From the NCBI GenBank assembly GCA_021774195.1, contig JAJFJJ010000036.1:1-42525 (forward strand): DNA of 42,525 nt, given 5' to 3'. This document shows positions 34,108 through 42,525 of this stretch, one piece after another. Within the stretch, counting starts at the first letter, position 1, and each line of letters opens with the position of its first letter. The notes below the pieces were generated by a model. That model searched no databases. It was given only the letters and a program-made list of their open reading frames with translations, and was not told the DNA's origin. The translations under genes and the position numbers were made by a program. The DNA is from Nitrosomonas sp. (GTDB lineage Bacteria; Pseudomonadota; Gammaproteobacteria; Burkholderiales; Nitrosomonadaceae).

Positions 34108-34451
34108 ATATTCCCCTCGTTACAATGGAGCCAATAATTTTGCATTGTATCAAAACAGTTTGATACAAATGGCACACCAATTTCATCTGTATCTTTTCGC
34201 AATTGATTCAAAGCTTGAAGCATATAAACTACAGGCTCAAGATTTTTATAGAAGTGTAAATCAATCCAACTAATTGCCAGTCCGGGGTTTGCTTGATTAC
34301 TCCCCCCATCACTAGAAAACTGTGAAAGCCTTATTCGGGATTTTAAGCCTATACAAGGAAAAAAAATTTGCAATGGTAACGGCATAACGCTCTCTTTAGA
34401 ATTATTACCTGAACCTTCTGGTTTTATTTCAACCCTGTTATCTTGATTCAT
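34104..34451 (-). CDS. Unrecognised 115-residue protein in the hemX position
   Basis: This ORF lies exactly where hemX (a membrane-anchored protein of roughly 350 residues) is expected: 9 bases after hemD and overlapping hemY by ATGA. It has no clear membrane helix and matches no HemX feature I know. The N-terminal MNQDNRVEIKPEGSGNNSK is hydrophilic, as in many HemX N-termini, and the C-terminal half (WIDLHFYKNLEPVVYMLQAL, ending YWLHCNEGNI) looks helical. It may be a heavily deleted and drifted hemX retained to keep translational coupling, or a replacement. A G-run and an A-run inside it are possible frameshift sites. Its coding status is likely from its tight fit in the operon. Confidence 0.55.
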   Translation of the reverse strand: MNQDNRVEIKPEGSGNNSKESVMPLPLQIFFPCIGLKSRIRLSQFSSDGGSNQANPGLAISWIDLHFYKNLEPVVYMLQALNQLRKDTDEIGVPFVSNCFDTMQNYWLHCNEGNI

Positions 34452-34460
34452 ATCTGGTTG

Positions 34461-35252
34461 TTAGATTGAATCGGGCACCTGAAAGTAATCTTGCAACCCT
34501 AGCAGTAAACCCTCATCCCCAGTCTTCTCTGTTTTCACGACATGTTCCAATCCAAGATCCCTCGCTGTTCGTGCAATACGTTCATGGGTTGTAAACATTG
34601 GCGTCAATTTCAGCAATTGTTGGCCAATCTGACCTATTATGTCAAATAAATTACGCAATCCTTCACTACTTGTGATGATAACTGCATTGATTTTCCCTTG
34701 CGACCAAGATTCTAACAATGGTGCCACATCAATGTTAGGCTTTTCCCGACAATAACATTCAGCGAATTCCACTTCAGCACCACGTTGTCTAAGCGCATCA
34801 CCCAGCAGCGGTCTACCACCAACCCCACGAAAAATAACTACCCGTTTACCTGCAACCTGTTGCAATGCACCCATTTCCAACAACGCCTCGCTGTCGAATC
34901 GTTCATCTGGATGTATAACCCGATCAACACCAAATTGATGTAATGCTTCAGCACTTCCTTTACCCACAGTCGCAAACCTTAAACTGGATGGCAATGCAGC
35001 CTGTTGAGTAATTAAACGCATCCCTTTATTAACCGCATTTGGGCTAACAAAAATGGCCAAATCAAATGTTTCCAATCGATTGATCAAATCAAGTAATGCC
35101 GTCCGATCTTGAATTTCGGTGATTTCCAACACCGGAAACAAAATCGGGTTTCCCCCAACCGCCCGAATACCATCTGACAAGAAAGTCGACTGATGCGCCG
35201 GGCGCGTAACTAATACATTAATTCCATCTAATGTATTGCCCCCACTCACCAT
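34461..35252 (-). CDS. hemD: Uroporphyrinogen-III synthase
   Basis: This 263-residue two-domain enzyme closes and inverts ring D of hydroxymethylbilane. Family features are LDGINVLVTRPAHQSTFLSDGIRAVGG, VFVSPNAVNKGMRLI (here AIFVSPNAV), FATVGKGSAEAL, VVIFRGVGGRPLLGDALRQRGAEVEFAECYCREKP and the C-terminal AVIITSSEGLRNLFDIIG. HemD is weakly conserved in general, but the context is decisive: it begins inside the hemC stop (TAATG). Confidence 0.94.
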   Translation of the reverse strand: MVSGGNTLDGINVLVTRPAHQSTFLSDGIRAVGGNPILFPVLEITEIQDRTALLDLINRLETFDLAIFVSPNAVNKGMRLITQQAALPSSLRFATVGKGSAEALHQFGVDRVIHPDERFDSEALLEMGALQQVAGKRVVIFRGVGGRPLLGDALRQRGAEVEFAECYCREKPNIDVAPLLESWSQGKINAVIITSSEGLRNLFDIIGQIGQQLLKLTPMFTTHERIARTARDLGLEHVVKTEKTGDEGLLLGLQDYFQVPDSI

Positions 35253-36211
35253 TATTTCCAGCCTTGGTCCGGGACGAGTTCCGCAAGAATTTCATCAGCA
35301 CCCTGCGCAATCAGACCTTGTGCTAATTGCTGGCCCATAGATTCGCCCGTTTCTGGTGCACCGTTCAATGTTTCACTAATCATTCGTTTGCCATCAGGGT
35401 TAGCCACAAAACCACGTAAGTGAAGATTCCCCTCCTCAATTTCAGCAAACGCGCCTAACGGTATTTGACAACTGCCACCTAACACTCGACTCATAGCACG
35501 CTCAGCCTCTACGCAATAAGCGGTCTCTTGATGATGTAAAGGCTGCAATAACGCAGACAAATCTGCTCGATCTGCACGACATTCAATCCCTAACGCACCC
35601 TGGCCTACCGCCGGCAGACTTTGTTCAGGATTTAACAACGCAGTAATACGATCGGATAGCTCCAATCTTTTCAAACCGGCTGCTGCTAGGATAATTGCCG
35701 CATATTGTCCTTCATCTAACTTTCGCAATCGCGTTTGCACGTTACCGCGCAAGGGCTTTACCTGTAAATAGGGAAATTGAGCGCGTAATTGACTCTCGCG
35801 ACGTAAACTAGATGTTCCGACAACGCTATTCTCGGGCAATGCTTCAAGGTTAGAAAACTGGTTGGAAACAAAAGCATCCCGAGGGTCTTCACGTTCAGTA
35901 ATCGCAGCCAACATAAAGCCATCAGGTACATTCATCGGCATATCTTTCATCGAATGTACTGCAATGTCAGCACGACCATCTTCCAAAGCTTGCTCTAGCT
36001 CCTTGATAAACAGTCCTTTTCCACCTATTTTCGATAGTGACTGATCCAGTATTTGATCACCTCGAGTTGTCATACCGAGTATGCTAATTTCAGTTTGCGG
36101 GTATAATTCGCATAAACGCTGCCGAATAAACTTAGCCTGCCACATAGCAAGTAGACTTTCTCGAGAAGCGATTGTTATTTTTTTGGGGGGAGTAATAAGT
36201 GAATTGGGCAT
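35252..36211 (-). CDS. hemC: Porphobilinogen deaminase (hydroxymethylbilane synthase)
   Basis: This 319-residue enzyme polymerises four porphobilinogens. The dipyrromethane cofactor is attached at Cys248 in [12 protein letters not shown]. Catalytic Asp90 is in VHSMKDMP, and Arg-rich substrate contacts are in [13 protein letters not shown] and [13 protein letters not shown]. The N-terminus has about ten extra residues before [13 protein letters not shown]. It is the first gene of the hemC-hemD-ORF-hemY unit and is divergent from ppc, with a 232-base control region between. Confidence 0.97.
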   Translation of the reverse strand: MPNSLITPPKKITIASRESLLAMWQAKFIRQRLCELYPQTEISILGMTTRGDQILDQSLSKIGGKGLFIKELEQALEDGRADIAVHSMKDMPMNVPDGFMLAAITEREDPRDAFVSNQFSNLEALPENSVVGTSSLRRESQLRAQFPYLQVKPLRGNVQTRLRKLDEGQYAAIILAAAGLKRLELSDRITALLNPEQSLPAVGQGALGIECRADRADLSALLQPLHHQETAYCVEAERAMSRVLGGSCQIPLGAFAEIEEGNLHLRGFVANPDGKRMISETLNGAPETGESMGQQLAQGLIAQGADEILAELVPDQGWK

Positions 36212-36396
36212 TAAAATAAAAATAAGAAGATTACAAAATTTTCTAAAGAATTTCAGACTGAAGACTGACTAAACAAAGGCCACATCCATGACAACAATAA
36301 AATTCATCTTTAGCTCATAAAATATTGAGGCATTAACAAATCATCAATTCTTTAATAACGATCATTTTAGCATGGTCAGTGCCAACTTGGGTTGTA

Positions 36397-36408
36397 GCTA
36401 GCGCTAGC
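36397..36408. promoter_or_regulatory. 12-bp palindrome upstream of ppc
   Basis: GCTAGCGCTAGC is a perfect palindrome 35 bases before the ppc ATG, in the shared hemC-ppc control region. It could be an operator. No regulator is implied by its sequence. Confidence 0.35.
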
Positions 36409-36443
36409 CATGTTCATTTTTCTACTGTGGGTGACGTAACGCA

Positions 36444-39239
36444 ATGAGTAATTCTAGTTTCGAACACAATGATTCCGAATATAATTCTATCAACGACAAA
36501 GACTTGCCACTACGCGACGATATTCGCCTCCTAGGGCGTATGTTAGGCGACACACTGCGTGAGCAAGAAGGAGATTCTGCATTTGATCTAGTCGAGGAAA
36601 TTCGTCAGACAGCCATTCGTTTCCACCGAGAACAAGACCCGGAAGCACGACAGAAACTTGACACAATCCTCAATGAATTAAGTAACCGAGCAACAGTCAC
36701 AGTTGTTCGTGCTTTCAGTTATTTCTCGCAACTTTCCAATATCGCCGAAGACGTCCATCACAACCGTCGTCGTCGCGCCCATCTTTGTGCCGGATCTTCA
36801 CCTCAGGCAGGCAGCGTTACACTGGCACTTGAACGCGTATTGGCAAATGGCGTTGATAGTGACACACTAGCAAAATTCTTTGCCAAAGCAATTGTTTCAC
36901 CGGTATTAACCGCACACCCGACAGAAGTGCAGCGCAGAAGTATTCTGGATTGCCAATTAACGATTGAGCGTTTGTTAAAAGAACAAGCCCGCACAGAATT
37001 AACGCCTAACGAGATGCGCCACAATGAAGAAGGCTTACGTGCCATGATTCAGATCCTCTGGCAAACACGGATGCTACGTTCAGTGCGACTATCCGTTCAT
37101 GACGAAATTGAGAATGGCTTAATCTATTACAATTATTCCTTCTTGACAGAAATCCCTTACATCTATGCAAAGATTGAAAATTTGCTGGAACGTCACATGG
37201 GGCAAGATGCGCCAAAGGTTGCATCCTTCTTGCGCATTGGCAGCTGGATTGGCGGTGATCGTGACGGCAATCCGTTTGTAACCCATCAAGTCATGTTATA
37301 TGCTGCCGAACGTCAATCTGCCGTAGCATTGGATTTCTACATTCAGGAAGTTGACAAGATTGGTCACACCATGAGTCTAGCTGAACGCTTAGTTGATGTG
37401 ACCGATGAATTGGAAGAATTAGCGGCTTCCTCACCAGATATTCCGGCTTGCCGAATCGACGAACCTTATCGACGTTCATTTCAAGCCATTGGCGCACGCC
37501 TCATGGCAACCAATAAACGGCTAGGACACGCCACTCACTCACGCGACCAACTGGAGCCGACCGAACCTTACGCTGACAGTGAAGAATTCATCCACGACTT
37601 AGACGTCATCATTGCCTCGCTAAAACAACACAAATCTAACTGGCTTGCACGTGGTGCGTTGCGTAATTTACGCCGCGCAGCAGATGTATTTGGCTTTCAT
37701 TTGGCACCACTGGACATGCGCCAGCACAGCAAAGTACATGAGCAAGTTGTGGTCGAATTATTTGAATTAGGCACACATCGAACAGACTATTTAGAACTAT
37801 CAGAAGATAAACGCATTGAGTGGCTGCTGACTGAAATAAGTAGTCCACGGCCATTGCTGTCACCCTATTTAAAATATTCCGAATCCACACAAGGTGAATT
37901 ACGCATATTGCAAATGGCTGCAGAGATTCAACGCCGATTCGGACATGCCGCAATACCGAATTACATCATTTCCATGACAACCAACGTCATCAACATACTG
38001 GAAGTGGCCTTGCTATTGAAAGAGGTCGGTTTATTACAGGCCGGAGAGAATCCTTATCTGGGGCTAAATATCATCCCATTATTTGAGACCATCACTGATT
38101 TACGTGATTGTGGCGTCATTATGGATCAATTATTTGCAATCCCCTATTATCGCAAGCTACTGACTTCACGTGGAAACGTGCAAGAGGTCATGTTGGGTTA
38201 TTCTGACAGTAATAAAGACGGTGGCTTCATCACGTCTAATTGGGAAATTTACAAAGCTGAAATCGAATTGACCAAAATATTTACTAAGTACAATGTCGAA
38301 CTGCGTTTATTTCATGGACGAGGCGGCACGGTTGGTCGTGGCGGCGGACCAAGTTATCAAGGTATTTTGGCGCAACCACCCGGCAGCGTGAATGGCCAAA
38401 TTCGTGTGACCGAACAAGGTGAAGTCATCGGCAGCAAATATGCCGAACCAGAAATTGGCCGCCGCAACCTGGAAACATTAGCCGCTGCCACAATTGAAGC
38501 GACATTACTGGGTCACGACCCTCTTGGAGATAATGCAAATTGTTATTATGAAGTGATGGAGGAGCTAGCCAGCCACTCTTTTTCTGCTTATCGTAACCTG
38601 GTTTTTGAAACCCCCGGGTTCAAACAGTTTTTCCAAGAGTCCACGCCTATCCGAGAAATCGCCGGATTGCATATTGGCAGTCGTCCTTCTTCACGTAAGA
38701 AAACAGATGACATCGAAGACCTGCGTGCGATTCCTTGGGTTTTCAGCTGGGGGCTCAATCGCGCTATGATTCCTGGATGGTATGGTTTCGGTCATGCGAT
38801 TGAAGCGTTTATTCGGGAAAATCAAACAAATGACGGACTTGAACAATTACAAGAAATGTATCGCACCTGGCCATTCATGCAAACTTTGTTATCCAATATG
38901 GACATGGTATTAGCCAAATCTGATATGGGTATTGCGTCACGCTATGCTGAATTAGTAACTGATGCTGAATTACGTGAACAAATTTTTAACCGTATCCATG
39001 AAGAATGGCAACGCTGCCAGAAATGGCTGTTTGCCATCACTGGTAATACCGAGCTATTACAGGACAATCCGACATTAGCTCGTAGTATCCATAATCGTAC
39101 ACCATACATTGATCCACTGAACCATTTACAGGTCGAGTTATTACGTCGCTACCGTTCCGGCGAAGACAGTGAGGAAATTAAACGATCAATTCACTTAACC
39201 GTTAATGGCATCACTGCCGGCCTAAGAAACAGCGGCTAA
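36444..39239 (+). CDS. ppc: Phosphoenolpyruvate carboxylase
   Basis: This 931-residue anaplerotic enzyme forms oxaloacetate from PEP and bicarbonate. The catalytic His158 is in VLTAHPTEVQRRSI. The PEP-binding region is GYSDSNKDGGF (near residue 588), and the mobile glycine loop is FHGRGGTVGRGGGPSYQ (near 622). QGEVIGSKYAEPEIG and the C-terminal INGITAGLRNSG are present; the usual terminal Asn-Thr-Gly is here Asn-Ser-Gly. Length agrees with bacterial PEPC. The first 22 residues are hydrophilic and variable. It is divergent from hemC. The M16 homologue follows after 49 bases. Confidence 0.98.
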   Translation: MSNSSFEHNDSEYNSINDKDLPLRDDIRLLGRMLGDTLREQEGDSAFDLVEEIRQTAIRFHREQDPEARQKLDTILNELSNRATVTVVRAFSYFSQLSNIAEDVHHNRRRRAHLCAGSSPQAGSVTLALERVLANGVDSDTLAKFFAKAIVSPVLTAHPTEVQRRSILDCQLTIERLLKEQARTELTPNEMRHNEEGLRAMIQILWQTRMLRSVRLSVHDEIENGLIYYNYSFLTEIPYIYAKIENLLERHMGQDAPKVASFLRIGSWIGGDRDGNPFVTHQVMLYAAERQSAVALDFYIQEVDKIGHTMSLAERLVDVTDELEELAASSPDIPACRIDEPYRRSFQAIGARLMATNKRLGHATHSRDQLEPTEPYADSEEFIHDLDVIIASLKQHKSNWLARGALRNLRRAADVFGFHLAPLDMRQHSKVHEQVVVELFELGTHRTDYLELSEDKRIEWLLTEISSPRPLLSPYLKYSESTQGELRILQMAAEIQRRFGHAAIPNYIISMTTNVINILEVALLLKEVGLLQAGENPYLGLNIIPLFETITDLRDCGVIMDQLFAIPYYRKLLTSRGNVQEVMLGYSDSNKDGGFITSNWEIYKAEIELTKIFTKYNVELRLFHGRGGTVGRGGGPSYQGILAQPPGSVNGQIRVTEQGEVIGSKYAEPEIGRRNLETLAAATIEATLLGHDPLGDNANCYYEVMEELASHSFSAYRNLVFETPGFKQFFQESTPIREIAGLHIGSRPSSRKKTDDIEDLRAIPWVFSWGLNRAMIPGWYGFGHAIEAFIRENQTNDGLEQLQEMYRTWPFMQTLLSNMDMVLAKSDMGIASRYAELVTDAELREQIFNRIHEEWQRCQKWLFAITGNTELLQDNPTLARSIHNRTPYIDPLNHLQVELLRRYRSGEDSEEIKRSIHLTVNGITAGLRNSG

Positions 39240-39288
39240 AATTCACACAGACTCTAACCATTCCATAGCCCGTTAGCACAATATTTTT

Positions 39289-40593
39289 ATGAAAAAATTA
39301 TTTATATTCGTCTTACTGATCGGTTTCTATTCACAACAGATATCTGCTTCACCAGCTATACAGTTTTGGCAAACGACTAATGGCGCGAAGGTCTATTTCG
39401 TCGAGAATCACGACTTACCAATCCTCGACATCAGTATAGAGTTTGGTGCCGGTAGCAGTACGGATACGCCAGATAAACTAGGCCGCGCCAGTTTGACACA
39501 ACACCTATTAACTCTGGGTGCCAAGGGGTTATCAGAAGACCAAATCACCAATGCACTGGCTGATGTTGGCGCACAGCTAGGCGGGAATTTCGGCAGGGAT
39601 CGTGCTGGTTTATCGCTGCGAACATTGAGCAACGAGCGTGAACGCAAGCAAGCATTAAATATTTATTCCCGTGTCATCCAACAACCGGAATTCCCGCCAG
39701 ACATACTGGCTCGTGAGCAAGCCAGGGTCACAGCCGGTCTAAAAGAAGCCAGTACCAAGCCCAGTTATATTGCGGGCCGAACATTAATGAATATGTTGTA
39801 CGGCGATCACCCATACGGTTTTAATGGATCGGGAGAAATTGACACCGTCAATGCATTACAGAAAGAAGACCTGATTCACTTCTATAATGCTTACTATACT
39901 GTCGAGAATGCGGTCATTGCGATCATTGGCGATGTGCAACGACTGGAAGCAGCCGCCATTGCCGAATCACTGACGGCACATTTGCCACTTAAAGGAGAAA
40001 AAAGCCTGGTTCCCCCGGTGCAAATTCCTGAAGTTAAAATCGAAAGAATCGCTCACCCTGCCACACAAAGTCATATTCAACTCGCCTACCCTGGATTACG
40101 TCGTAACGACCCAGATTACTTTCCGCTATTAGTCGGCAATTATATTTTAGGTGGCGGCGGTTTTGTTTCACGCCTGGTTGAAGAAATACGCCAGAAACGC
40201 GGTCTGGCATACAGTGTTCACAGTTTCTTTGCCCCTTATAAAGAACAAGGCCCGTTTCAAATTGGCTTGCAAACAAAAAAAGAACAATCTGAACAGGCTT
40301 TGACAATCACCCAGCAAGTTCTCAAGAATTTTGTCGCAGAAGGACCAACTGAGGATGAATTGACTGCCGCCAAGCAAAATATTATCGGCGGCTTTCCGCT
40401 TCGATTGGATAGCAACAAGAAAATCTTAGGGTATCTATCCATGATTGGTTTTTATGACCTTCCGTTGACCTACGTAGACGATTATTTAGCGGCAGTAGAA
40501 ACGGTTACAACCGCACAAATCAAACAAGCGTTTAAACACCGTATTCGCCCAGAGGGCATGGTGACAGTCATTGTTGGCGCAGTAGAAGACTAA
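39289..40593 (+). CDS. M16 peptidase homologue, non-catalytic subunit type
   Basis: This 434-residue secreted protein has a signal peptide (LFIFVLLIGFYSQQISA, cleavage after residue 20) and two M16 half domains (N-terminal ISIEFGAGSSTDTPDKLGRASL; C-terminal IQLAYPGLRRNDPDYFPLLVGNYILGGGGFVSRLVEEIRQKRGLAYSV). The zinc motif HxxEH is replaced by Ser68-Leu-Thr-Gln71-His72, so it should not cleave peptides. Such proteins usually pair with an active M16 partner encoded next door, but here ppc is upstream and no partner is present. The C-terminal R/Y substrate-binding part (RGLAYSV) is intact. It is followed by rsmD after 19 bases. Confidence 0.9.
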   Translation: MKKLFIFVLLIGFYSQQISASPAIQFWQTTNGAKVYFVENHDLPILDISIEFGAGSSTDTPDKLGRASLTQHLLTLGAKGLSEDQITNALADVGAQLGGNFGRDRAGLSLRTLSNERERKQALNIYSRVIQQPEFPPDILAREQARVTAGLKEASTKPSYIAGRTLMNMLYGDHPYGFNGSGEIDTVNALQKEDLIHFYNAYYTVENAVIAIIGDVQRLEAAAIAESLTAHLPLKGEKSLVPPVQIPEVKIERIAHPATQSHIQLAYPGLRRNDPDYFPLLVGNYILGGGGFVSRLVEEIRQKRGLAYSVHSFFAPYKEQGPFQIGLQTKKEQSEQALTITQQVLKNFVAEGPTEDELTAAKQNIIGGFPLRLDSNKKILGYLSMIGFYDLPLTYVDDYLAAVETVTTAQIKQAFKHRIRPEGMVTVIVGAVED

Positions 40594-40612
40594 CGCAATT
40601 TTTTACCGCAAA

Positions 40613-41910
<1,298 letters not shown>

Positions 41911-42006
41911 CCCACACTTGGCAAGACCACTACTATTCTTATCGGATTATTCCAAACTATAAACTGTATTTGCATCAAAACCGCTAAAAGCCCATAAACG
42001 TAAGGC

Positions 42007-42061
42007 TTGCAAGCTAAAACATAACATACCGGTGCAATGTTCAGGCTGGTTTTAGCTGCAA
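42007..42061. repeat. Inverted repeat downstream of the ferredoxin gene
   Basis: TTGCAAGCTAAAAC (42007-42020) and GTTTTAGCTGCAA (42049-42061) can pair with one bulged base around a 28-base loop. It has no T-run and lies about 100 bases after the stop, so it may be a structured RNA or mobile-element relic rather than a terminator. Confidence 0.35.
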
Positions 42062-42115
42062 ACTAATCACCTTTTTCCCCCATAAAAACTGTCTCAAAAT
42101 GGCTTTCCCTCGCTA

Positions 42116-42123
42116 CAATTACT
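42116..42123. repeat. Target-site duplication of MITE A copy 4, left
   Basis: CAATTACT is identical to 42266-42273 on the other side of the element. Confidence 0.85.
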
Positions 42124-42265
42124 GTAATTATTCAGTACATCAAAGTAACTGTTCAGATTGCTCCTATAATTCGTCAGTTCAAGGCGCAAAATGTGAGTTT
42201 ACACGTGTAAATGATCATTTTGTAACACCGAAATGGCGGATTATAGGGGTAAGCTGAATAGTTAC
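42124..42265 (-). mobile_element. MITE family A, copy 4
   Basis: This 142-bp copy has the same orientation as copy 2. It begins GTAATTATTCAG and ends CTGAATAGTTAC, with TTTACACGTGTAAA at 42198-42211 and perfect 8-bp duplications CAATTACT on both sides. It is intergenic and non-coding. With copy 2 it proves the true ends of the family, which extend about 20 bases beyond the inner inverted repeat. Confidence 0.92.
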
Positions 42266-42273
42266 CAATTACT
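42266..42273. repeat. Target-site duplication of MITE A copy 4, right
   Basis: CAATTACT is a perfect match to 42116-42123. Confidence 0.85.
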
Positions 42274-42382
42274 ATTCTCGGACAGCTTCCTAGTCCCGTT
42301 TCCTCAATTTCCTGTGATTCTGACCGTTGTCGTTTAAGTAAGTAAGCCTTGGGTTTATTTCATCTTAGATTAGTCCACATTA

Positions 42383-42525
42383 TCCTAGAATCCTCAGTTG
42401 GATGGTGCTTAGAGTGCATTGTTGTTTATTTTTGGCAAGGCGCAGTGAGGAGTAATAACTAGTTATTACAACGAAGTGCAACGCAGCAAAAGATAAAGAA
42501 CAGTGTGCTATAAGCATCATAGCGT
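42383..42525 (-). mobile_element. MITE family B, copy 4 (cut by window end)
   Basis: It starts TCCTAGAATCCTCAG with left flank TTA (TNA type) and matches the reverse complement of copy 1 through the whole palindromic half, including GTAATAACTAGTTATTAC, up to ATAAGCATCATAGCGT at the last base. About 93 further bases and the far end should lie beyond the window. Confidence 0.88.

Larger units (their letters stand above)
41911..42525. other. Gene-free end of the window
   Basis: This stretch of 615 bases has no credible open frame. It contains an inverted repeat at 42007-42061, MITE A copy 4 (42124-42265), about 117 bases of unassigned sequence, and the start of MITE B copy 4 (42383 onward). Confidence 0.7.

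Overview
The window reads as a chromosomal segment of a moderately AT-rich proteobacterium. I favour a betaproteobacterium, possibly related to Nitrosomonas. This is an inference from gene order: ppc divergent from hemC-hemD-(hemX slot)-hemY, a ferredoxin-fused CDP-glucoseen-reductase-like flavoprotein beside a YeeZ-like SDR, and an M16 peptidase-rsmD-coaD-YfhL ferredoxin block. It has not been checked against any database. No rRNA, tRNA, CRISPR array or intact transposase gene was seen.

Layout. 1-5615 (all minus strand): a metaxin/FAXC-like GST protein, mfd, and an isolated two-gene lysis cassette (GH108 endolysin plus holin). 6006-9224: a large NIT-HAMP-PAS-GGDEF-EAL cyclic-di-GMP protein. 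9356-11806 (minus): cysK-cysE followed by a GlcG/HbpS-like gene, now split from cysE by a small mobile element. 11893-16469: mtfA, a giant DUF748/OmpA-like envelope protein and a periplasmic FKBP. 16779-23499: a YbaN protein, then a complete Mrp-type Na+/H+ antiporter operon with mrpA and mrpB fused. 23712-26455: a lipoprotein cytochrome c, a hemN-like gene and a divergent fnr with an FNR-type box between them. 26456-27019 is decayed sequence. 27020-30612 (minus) is pilC-pilD-coaE-zapD. 30770-32767: YeeZ-like SDR and the glucoseen-reductase-like protein. 32944-36211 (minus): hemC-hemD-ORF-hemY with a good terminator. 36444-41910: ppc, a non-catalytic M16 homologue, rsmD, coaD, ferredoxin. The last 600 bases are non-coding and carry repeats.

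The most distinctive content is two families of small non-autonomous, palindromic elements (MITEs). Family A has four copies of 138-142 bp, ends GTAAYTATTCAG, an invariant central palindrome TTTACACGTGTAAA and 8-bp target duplications (two perfect). Family B has four copies (101 bp, 236 bp, one half copy, one cut by the window end), ends TCCTARAATYCTCAG and 3-bp TNA duplications. Both families sit repeatedly at gene junctions inside operons. One B copy lies inside what was the 4-base ATGA overlap of mrpC and mrpD. It carries an 80-codon open frame that recreates ATGA overlaps at both ends, and its terminus supplies a Shine-Dalgarno sequence for mrpD. One A copy split a junction where the cysE stop and the next start were 2 bases apart. 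Other points worth attention are the orphan holin/endolysin pair, a HemN-like protein lacking the fourth cysteine of its motif, an unrecognised ORF in the hemX position, and a lone inactive M16 protein.
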